A stretch of 64,000 nt of DNA, from the NCBI GenBank assembly GCA_014526335.1, contig JACTAT010000016.1, positions 5,635,346-5,699,345 on the forward strand. The letters run 5' to 3'. Positions 56,285-64,000 of the stretch are shown piece after piece. Below the pieces are notes generated by a model. That model was not told the origin of the DNA. It ran no database searches and saw nothing but the letters and a program-made list of their open reading frames with translations. The stretch comes from Chrysaora quinquecirrha (lineage: Eukaryota > Cnidaria > Scyphozoa > Semaeostomeae > Pelagiidae). The position numbers and the translations under genes were made by a program. Within the stretch, counting starts at the first letter, position 1, and each line of letters begins with the position of its first letter.

Positions 56285-58339
56285 TTAAACTGTCAATCCA
56301 ACCAGAACCTAATGTCTGACTATCTGATGAAATCACGAGCATTCTAAGAAAAGGCAATAATAATGAAACAAGAACATGTCCCCCAGGTAATGATAGTAAT
56401 ATAATCCCTGTAGATTCCCCTGCAATAGAAAACAATGAATCGCCAGCTAGAGAACTTACAAATTTGAAATTACAATCTCCAAAAAGCATAGCATTGGGAC
56501 ATATAAACATTAACTCTCTACCCAACAAATATGTTGCAATTATGAATATTGTCAATCTCAATTTCGACACATTCCTAATATCAGAAACTAAGATAGATGA
56601 CTCATTTTCAGATGCCCAGTTCACATGCAATGGCTACTCCAAACCCTATCGCAAAGATAGGAAACTAGGTTGAGGTGGCTTATTATGCTTTGTGAACAAC
56701 AATATACCATCAAGACAGCTCAATATAGATTCTCTTCCAAATGATATTGAGATAATCTCTATTGAGCTGAACCTTAGAAAGCAAAAATGGTTGTGCCTTG
56801 GCATATACCATCCTCCTAACCAAGATAACCAATATTTCCTTGGTGAGATGAGTAAAATATTAGATTTTTACTCATTCAGTTATTAAAATATCTTCATCAT
56901 GGGTGACTTTAACATGGAACCAAAAAATCAACTAATGGAAAATTTTCTACAAACTTTTAACCTTTACAACTTAGTCAAATAACCTACTTGCTAGAAAGGA
57001 GACACTCCTAAGTGCATTGACTTAATGTTAACAAATAATAAGCATAGCTTTCAAAATACAATAACTGTAGAAACTGGGCTCTCAGATTTTCATAGTTAAC
57101 AGCAACTAATCTTAAAACTGAATTTATTAAAGCAGAGCCAATAAAAGTTAAATATAGAGACTATAAAACCTTTGATTCCCAAATGTTCAATCACAATTTA
57201 CAACAAAAATTTTGTCACAGCAATGAAATAACCAATTACACAGAATTTTCAGATATTGTTACCAATACCCTCCATCGTCATGCTCCATTAAAAGAGAAGT
57301 TAATAAGAGCAAATAATGCCCCATTTATGGATAAAGAATTAAAGAAACTTATCATGGATAGGTCGAGAGCTAAAAATAAGTTCTATAAAGAAAAGTCAAT
57401 TCAAAATTGGGAAATATATAAGAATCTACGTAATCAATGTGTAATATTAACCCGAGAAAAGAAAAAGTCCTTTTTCAAAGATCCGAATATAAACTTTGTA
57501 ACAGATTGTAAACAATTTTGGAATACAGTTAAACCATGCTTCAACAATAAGAATCTAAAGCAAAATAAATTAATCTTAATCGAGCATGATAGTATAATCT
57601 CAAATAATGTAGAAATCGCTCAAATAATGAACCATTTCTTCATTAATATAACAGACTCCCTAATCTACCCCAACCGACATCAATTAATTTCATCAATAAC
57701 CCAAATGATCAACAACATTATAACTCCAATGATTTATGTACAATAATAGAGAAGTATAAAAACCATACTAGTATTATGAAAATTTAACAGAATGTTGGTA
57801 ATATAATTGACCAATTCAACTTTCAAGATACATGTGATGGTGAAATAAAGAGTGAAATACTAAGACTAAACACTAAAAAAGCCACAGGACCTGATGACAT
57901 ACCCTTGAAAATTCTTAAAATTGCAGTTGAAGGCATAACCTCTCCTCTCACTAACATATTTAATGAAGCCTTAAAGAAGTGCGAATTCCCTGAAAATCTA
58001 AAATATGCAAATGTTTCACCTATTCATAAAAAGGAAAGCACTACTGATAAAACTAACTATAGACCGGTCAGTGTTCTAAATTCAACTTCAAAAGTCTATG
58101 AAAGACTGATAGCAAATCGAATTTCTCAATACATGGAGAATAAGATTTCTTCATTCCTATGTGGTTTTAGAAATAATTATGGAATGCAGCATGCTCTAAA
58201 ATCTGAAAAGAAATTTAAACAACAAGCTGAAAGATAGGGCGCCTGTCACTGTGTACGAAGAATGCTGGTACGCTGAGCAGGCCAGAAATGGTAATGATGG
58301 TGACGATGACGAAAATGCTGAAACAAATTACCTTATCCT

Positions 58340-58600
58340 GATGCTGCAGATAATATTGATGATGATTTTGATGGTGATAATAATGATGACAATGATTATG
58401 TCAATACCGATAACCACATATATGATGTTAATTATGCTTAACAAACATAATGACAATGATCATTATTCTGATGATAATGATAATCATAGTATGCATAATC
58501 GTGATCGTGATGATGATGATGATTATGATGATCTTCTTAATGATGATAATTATGATGATGATGATGATGATGATTTTGATGTGGGTGGTGATAGATAGTG
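58340..58600. repeat. (GAT)n-rich microsatellite
   Basis: Long stretch of GAT/ATG/AAT triplets, purest at 58515-58580. Produces meaningless Asp, Met or Ile runs in the three frames, which should not be annotated as protein. Confidence 0.95.
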
Positions 58601-58659
58601 GTTGGGGATGGCCATGGTGGGGTTGGGTTTGACTTTGGATTGACTGTAAGCTTGACTTG

Positions 58660-59460
58660 ACTGATCGCACCATATTCTAGAACCATCCATTTTGAAATTT
58701 CTGCCTTTGGCCTTAGTTTCCTTACTCGTGATGTTGTGCACATGTGTGACGTTGGTGACAATTATGCCCATCCTCGTGGAGTAAACACCAAAGAGGCCTT
58801 GCATCTATATTTTTCATCATTGTAGCAGCGCTTTTTCATCCATTGTTTGCTGCTTCATCGAATGCTACAGTTTGAGCTTGTATGCGTTGCTCTAACCCAT
58901 CAAATAGCTGAATTCAGCAAGTTGAAGACGAGAGAGAGAGTCAGGGTCATTTGACAGCGTAAATTTAGTTAAACGAGCCTGCTCGAGTTGTCATTATCAG
59001 TCTCAAACATGCCAATGTTTGAACAAACGGCCTATTACTACACCCCTAAGTTGTTTTCCATCCCCCTAAAATCGAATAAATGTTGGTCAGTCCTAAACGT
59101 TGATAATGCTGATGATGATGATTGTGACGTTGCTGATGATGGTGGGGATCCTGGTGGTGCTTGTGGTTATAGTAACCCTGTTCCTTCGAGTCCCTCGAAC
59201 ACAAATCCTTTTCGAAATTGCCACACTCAGCCCAGTTTCCTTGGTCGCAGTGTCAAGAATGTTTGCAATGCTTGTTATTGGCAAAAGTTGACGTATGTGG
59301 CAATATTCCAATCTTTTTGAAGTAAACAGAATGAGTGATTGCATTGATAGTTTCGTGCACATTGTAGCCGCTTTTATGTACCAATTGTTTGCCGCCAGAT
59401 CTAAAGTTTCAACCATTGTTGCAGGGCTTTCTGTACCCATTGTTCGCTGCTAGATCTTTT
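58660..59460. repeat. Diverged tandem duplication in the insertion
   Basis: About 58690-58880 and 59215-59400 share, in order, GAAATT.C, CAG/TTTCCTT, GTAAACA, CATTGTAGC.GC and ATTGTTTGC. A further partial copy of the ATTGTAGC/ATTGTTCGCTGC block lies near 59420-59455. Confidence 0.6.
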
Positions 59461-59481
59461 GTTACACATTTCCGTCTATCC

Positions 59482-59525
59482 CTGTATGTGTGTATGTGTG
59501 TATGTATGTGTGTATGTATGTGTTA
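59482..59525. repeat. (TGTA/TGTG)n microsatellite
   Basis: GTATGTGTGTATGTGTGTATG-like tract of about 40 bp near the right end of the insertion. Confidence 0.9.
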
Positions 59526-60945
59526 GATCGAACCCTCACATAGTGTACTCATTCTTCGTACACAAAAATGGTGTTGTTCTAATGGATTTATCTAAAGCAT
59601 TCGACTGCCTTCCACATGACCTTCTCATTGCAAAGCTTGAAGCTTATGGGTTTAGCATAGATGCCCTGCAATTTATAAAATGTTATCTTGGGGGGCAAAG
59701 GCAAAGAGTTAAAATAAATTGAAACTATAGTGAATGGATGCTGATTAAACAGGGGCTCCGACAAGGATCAGTGCTGGGACCTTTATTTTTTCAACATTTT
59801 CCTAAGTGATTTGTTTTTCTTTCTTAAAAAAAGTAAATTGTGTAACTATGCAGATGACAATACAATATGGATAAACAGCAGTGAATCAGATGATATTATA
59901 AATAACCGAAATCAAGAAATTGAAATTTTAAACAATTGGTTCAAAGAAAATACTATGCTTCTGAATAATGAAAAATGTAAATTAATGATTGTACAAAGTA
60001 AAAATGATAGATCAGAAAATGCAATAATATCTGTAAACAATAACCTGCTTCAAGAGGTAAAGGAAGCAAAACTTCTTGGTGTAGTCAGCTGACATTTGAA
60101 AAACACATCAAAATGATGTGTAAAAATGCAGGAAAAAAGCTAAATGCACTTGCAACACTAGCCCCATACCTTAATGAAAATAAGCGTATGTTATTAATGA
60201 GAACTTTCATTATGTCCCACTTCAACTATTGCCCACTGATCTGGATGTACTGTAGTAAAAAGAGTAATAATCTGATAAATTCGATCCATCAAAGAGCACT
60301 ACGTAAAGCACTACTAACACTAAAAGCCTCCAAGAACTATTGCAACTTGATGGATCGGTAACTAAACTAATATAAATTAATAATTGAAATATTCAAAACA
60401 ATGAATGCATGAAAGATATTTTCAGCATCCACGACTCTCCCTACGATCTAAGAAACTCCCATTTCGAGAGTGACAGACCAAATACAATAAGATATGGTCT
60501 GGACAGTTTAACAAATAGAGGTTGAAAAATCTGGAACTCCATCTCAGATGAAACCAGAAACTGCGAGAATGTACAAAGCCTGAAAAATAATCTAAAAAAC
60601 AACTACAGAGAAACAAATCTTTGTAATTGTAGGCTTCGCACAAAATTTTTACAAGGTATCGGATATATAAAACATTATCAATTTTGCTTACAATTTGAAA
60701 TTTTATTCTTAACTTTTGTTTGTTTGTTCTTCTTCTCAGTTATATATCGATGTTCCTTAGATCATACATAGGTTGCAATTTCCTGTAACATGTATTGTGT
60801 CATATAAATTGATTTAATTAGGTTGTTATCTTTAGTTTTAGATTTTAGTTATACTTTTTATTTGGTTAATTGAATAATTGGTGTAAATTAGCTTCAGCTA
60901 CAAAAAAACCAACTGTAAATTAAGTATGTAAAAAAATTATTATGG

Positions 60946-63900
60946 TTCCTGTCATTACCATTTTCTTACATTTATTCCAGTATTTACTGTCTTATAAGAA
61001 GCTAAAAGTGGCTCCTGATAATAGTTTTTGAAGAGAAGCAGAAGAGAATTACAACAGGGAATCCAAGGGAAATCTACTGTTGTTGCAAGCCCATGTTGGT
61101 TTGAACATGATTTGCATGTGTCCATTAGCCTTCTACATGTCTGTTAGCTTTGACAGCAAGAATGATGGCTCAGTATTCTGATTCGTTTCTATTATCCTTG
61201 GACAAGTAAACACTATACCCAAACCATTTGAATATGATTTCTTAAGGCTGACATAGGACAGCAAATAATGCCAGATTTCATAAAAAATGGAAACTGCTAA
61301 AGCTGATGTAATCACTTGGATTTTTAACCCCTAAATCTGGAGTGAAAGTTTGAAGCACTCAATTGTAATACTTCAATAGCTGAATGCGAAGTCATCCTAA
61401 AGCCCTCATCAGCCTGCCATGATTGAAGCATTCTGTCTCTTGTCTGCCCATTGTAATAAAAGTTGCTTTTTTGCTTGTACTGACCTAACTTGATACTTTT
61501 AAAAACTTAGTTAGCCAGGAACCATATTAGTAATGCTGGAAAAATCTGCTATTATATAACTCTTTCAGTATGCTTGCCGCTTTTGCACTTATAACTTGTG
61601 CTGCAACAAATTTCTCCATTGAAAATAAGCTGCGTGCTTGTAAACCTCTGGCCTGTTTGCCTTGAATTTGATCCAAAGTGGGAAATGTTCGAAACATGTC
61701 CTTTTGACAATGGAATATCAGATAAAAGTGTGGCATCTTAATTGAAGCTAATAAGTTAACTGTTGAACTTAAACAATCCTTCACAAAGATGATATACGTG
61801 GATAAGAGGTTTCTACATAAAAGCAAATATGCAAGGTTGTATTTTAAGTGAGATGTCACACATCTGACATAGAAAACTAAGAAATTAGTAGGTGAAACGA
61901 GTGTCCTTCTATTTTGAAGACAGTCTTGGTCAAGGTAACCTATTAGCTTATTTGTATGTTTATCAAAAAAAACTTTGACAACACTTTATTCCAAGTTAAA
62001 CTCAAAACAACAAACCAAACAAAAAGTCCCCTGCACACCATCTAGTGAGATAGATAACAACTTATTTAAGAACTGTTGTGATTTCTCTGTTGATAATCAC
62101 CTTCAGACATTGCAAAATACTACGTTACAGAATGCGAGAGAACGGCAGAAATGCAAAGAACATAGGAGGTCAGTGCAGGGTGCAGTGGGATAAGCAAATC
62201 TCCATACAAAGATTGTCAAAAATATGTTTTTTCTGATCCATATTTATCTGACATGATGAAATCAAGTGCTATCTAGTTAAAAAATCTATTGTAAATACAT
62301 GGAGCTTGAAATTCCTTCAATTACAAAAAAATTACCTTGGCAAAGTTGGAAAACAGCTGAGTCTGGTATCGTCAAAATGTTACTGACATTTAGATCTGAA
62401 GAGTGTCGTACAAAAAGCTTTGAAGTATGCCCAAAAATATTTCTGCCCTTTGTAACAATTTGAAACTGAATTTAAAAATTATCTGTTGAAAGAAGGTCAA
62501 AGAAAGAAGAAGACAAGGTGATAGTGTGTAAAGCTAACACCAGAAATGTATATGCATAGCATATCTGCAGTATCTTACTAGATTTCTCTGAATTTTATTT
62601 CATAATGCAAACATTATTGAGCAACTGTTATTCCACTTGTTGCTATGTTTTGTTATTCTTCTTGCAGTGTCTCATGAGAGGATTATCTCTTCCTAGTTCG
62701 TGTTTTGTAACACTCTGTTTGAGCCTCTGTGGCATCTTTCCTGTACGTTCTCTCAACAAACAATATGTTATAGCTCCATTTCCTCTTGCACCATTTGCAT
62801 CTTTCCTTATATAAAAATTTCCACCCTAGAATTTACCAACCCTAAGCAATGCAATTTGTTCTAGCGCAGAAGCAATCCGGACAGTTCTACATGCTGAAAA
62901 ATATCCTAAAACTATTTACACTGGACCTATAATCTATTACAATTATGAGAGTAAACTGTACCATGAAATATTGTGTGAAACTAGTTTTCCGGGTATCACA
63001 ACAACACAACGGCATTATAAATAAGACACTAAAAAAACCCCAACTAGAAAGTCAACCAATTTCACACAGAAAACTCAGGAAGTAAAGAAGCCAATAAATA
63101 GTGACTAATTTCAGAGGTGTAAACAAGCTTATAAATTATGATTAGTCTGATAGTTGCAATTGTCTTTAAAAACTCAGTGTTTTCACAATAAACGCAGCAT
63201 GATTGGTATGAACACAAATATTGAAAGAAATGTCACTTAATATCAAATATGAAATAAATCCTTTATTCTCTGCTCTTTACAGTATATTAAATGATATGTA
63301 CGATATTCTATGGAACTTGTAATCTGTTTCTTTGGTATTGCACATTATGCAAAGAATGGCCTCCATCCTTTTTCGTATACACTTTCATGAGAATCTGTTT
63401 TGGAATATAACCTTTAGTCTTATTTCAAGTATTTTCCATGTCAGATCTCATTCAAAATAAGGGTGACTTTTGCTTTGAAATGCAAAAGGTGATAGATATG
63501 GTGGGTTTTTCTCGCCATAAATCAAATGCTCAAATTTGTGTATGTTTTCTGCCTTTTCCATGCAAGGTTATATATTTTTTGTCTTAAAGTTTCCACACTG
63601 TGAATTTTTAATGTCTCAAATTTTCTTAACCCAAAACTCTCATGTTCATTACTTATATTTGTGTAGATTTTTTTCTGATGATAGTTCTGATTGTCTAAAT
63701 CACTAAACTTTTTCTCTGAATGTTGATAAACTCATTTTTTTTTCACATGGCTCAAATTATGGTCACTTTCAATTTTTGCAAGCTAAGATTATGGCAACCT
63801 TCAAATTCTCTGATGCTCAGATTATATTCACTTTACTCCCTCTGTTTCCTGTGCTGAAACATAGAAATCATTGTTTTGAATCCCCACCTTTTCATAAGAA

Positions 63901-64000
63901 CACTGAAATTGAAGAAAGCCGTGCAATGTTCTTAATTTTTCCGATTTGAAGGCTCAAAATGTTCTAAACATAGTCTTAATTTTCTTTCGTTTTAAAATGC
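60946..64000. other. Gene-free stretch
   Basis: No domain, RNA gene or TE end could be supported. A 110-codon minus frame at 61527-61859 has no recognisable motif or splice context, and the rest is short and AT-rich. Confidence 0.45.

Larger units (their letters stand above)
58251..59563. mobile_element. 1.3-kb insertion with 14-bp inverted ends inside the LINE RT
   Basis: Left end GTGTACGAAGAATG (58251-58264) is the exact complement of CATTCTTCGTACAC (59550-59563). The inserted DNA separates RT blocks that are normally about 20 residues apart. It contains a GAT-rich microsatellite and two diverged copies of a ~500-bp segment, but no coding region. No flanking duplication is evident. Possibly a MITE of unknown superfamily. 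Confidence 0.65.
56464..60660 (+). pseudogene. LINE ORF2: APE endonuclease and reverse transcriptase (broken, split)
   Basis: APE-type endonuclease blocks: ALGHININSLPNKY, FLISETKIDDSFSD, GYSKPYRKDRKLG then a stop, LGIYHPPNQ, IFIMGDFNMEP, and a SDFH end near 57090. Middle region 57183-57746. RT start 57905-58237: KATGPDDIPLKILKIAV upstream, YANVSPIHKKEST, NYRPVSVLNSTSKVYERLI, FLCGFRNNYGMQHALK. After the 1.3-kb insertion the RT resumes at 59565 with VVLMDLSKAFDCLPHDLL (catalytic Asp), LRQGSVLGPLFF and YADD (NYADDNTIW, 59830s). Then LLNNEKCKLMIVQSK, AKLLGVV, a shift, and the C-terminal block FNYCPLIWMYCSKKSNNLIN with HQRALRKAL. Multiple stops and shifts. Endonuclease and RT catalytic residues are still visible. 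Confidence 0.85.
53617..60945 (+). mobile_element. CR1/L2-like LINE with 2A leader, interrupted twice
   Basis: In order on +: a 2A peptide leader (53617-53769), ORF1 with coiled coil and SGNH esterase (to about 55398), a piggyBac MITE insertion (55401-56284), ORF2 APE endonuclease and RT start (56464-58237), a second insertion (58251-59563), then RT core and C-terminus (59565 to about 60660) and an AT-rich 3' end near 60945. Once the two insertions are discounted the element is near full length, but both ORFs have several stops and shifts. The 5' end is not defined. Confidence 0.85.

Noticed and set aside
58251..58673. Long frames rich in Asp, Met or Ile on both strands
   Set aside because: They are the translations of a GAT microsatellite and carry no domain; shadow frames.
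59525..59535. GATCGAACCC-like sequence as a tRNA B-box
   Set aside because: No matching A-box or cloverleaf around it; sits in the edge of an insertion.
61527..61859. 110-codon minus frame
   Set aside because: No motif, no splice context and no coding-like composition that I could defend.
1..64000. CRISPR arrays, bacterial operons or prophage
   Set aside because: Introns, eukaryotic TE families and lack of compact coding rule these out; tandem arrays have no unique spacers.

Overview
The window is AT-rich DNA from an animal nuclear genome. It is almost entirely a graveyard of transposable elements (TEs), with introns, microsatellites and minisatellites, and no bacterial-type operons. The mix of elements suggests an aquatic invertebrate, most likely a cnidarian: an ISL2EU element with THAP and YqaJ proteins, pogo/Tigger elements, a hAT element with an OTU domain, a Penelope-like element, a LINE with a 2A peptide, a piggyBac MITE and a KDZ-like exon. 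That assignment is inference; no host gene I can name is present.

Region by region. 1-4450: an AT-rich end, a GATTA minisatellite, a decayed LINE reverse transcriptase and a dispersed repeat pair. 4455-5970: a foldback element. 5992-10257: a complete-ended ISL2EU DNA transposon with 69-bp TIRs and an AT target duplication. Its THAP transposase is dead, but its opposing three-exon SWIM-YqaJ-PHD nuclease gene is open throughout. 13.3-15.3 kb: a short tandem duplication, a KDZ transposase exon and one unrecognised exon. 15725-18705: a pogo/Tigger element with TA target sites, a broken zinc-finger transposase and, divergently, a HIRAN-domain protein. 20203-27033: a 6.8-kb hAT element encoding an OTU-TTF-hAT fusion, split by a 2.2-kb intron that holds a foldback MITE.

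28.8-37.7 kb is a mosaic. It holds a SANT-like ORF, a 51-bp minisatellite, a decayed transposase-like gene on +, a second 51-bp minisatellite, a convergent EXO1/XPG-like nuclease joined to a HIRAN domain on -, and a second Tigger-type transposase on -. 37.9-40.4 kb: a CR1/L2-like LINE on - with a (TTTGAA)n tail, then an unrelated TE-associated fragment. 40.4-45 kb is mostly non-coding. 45.8-52.1 kb: an unrecognised multi-exon TE-like gene on +, split by a head-to-head pair of Penelope-like elements that forms a near-perfect 1.6-kb-arm palindrome. 53.6-60.9 kb: a LINE with a 2A leader, coiled-coil/SGNH ORF1 and APE-RT ORF2, itself split by a piggyBac MITE and by a second TIR-bearing insertion. 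60.9-64 kb shows nothing I can support.

Common themes are accessory nuclease or DNA-end-binding domains carried by DNA transposons (YqaJ, XPG/EXO1, HIRAN twice, OTU) and heavy nesting. Nearly every coding region has stops or frameshifts. The clear exceptions are the YqaJ gene (fully open) and the OTU-hAT gene (a single stop).
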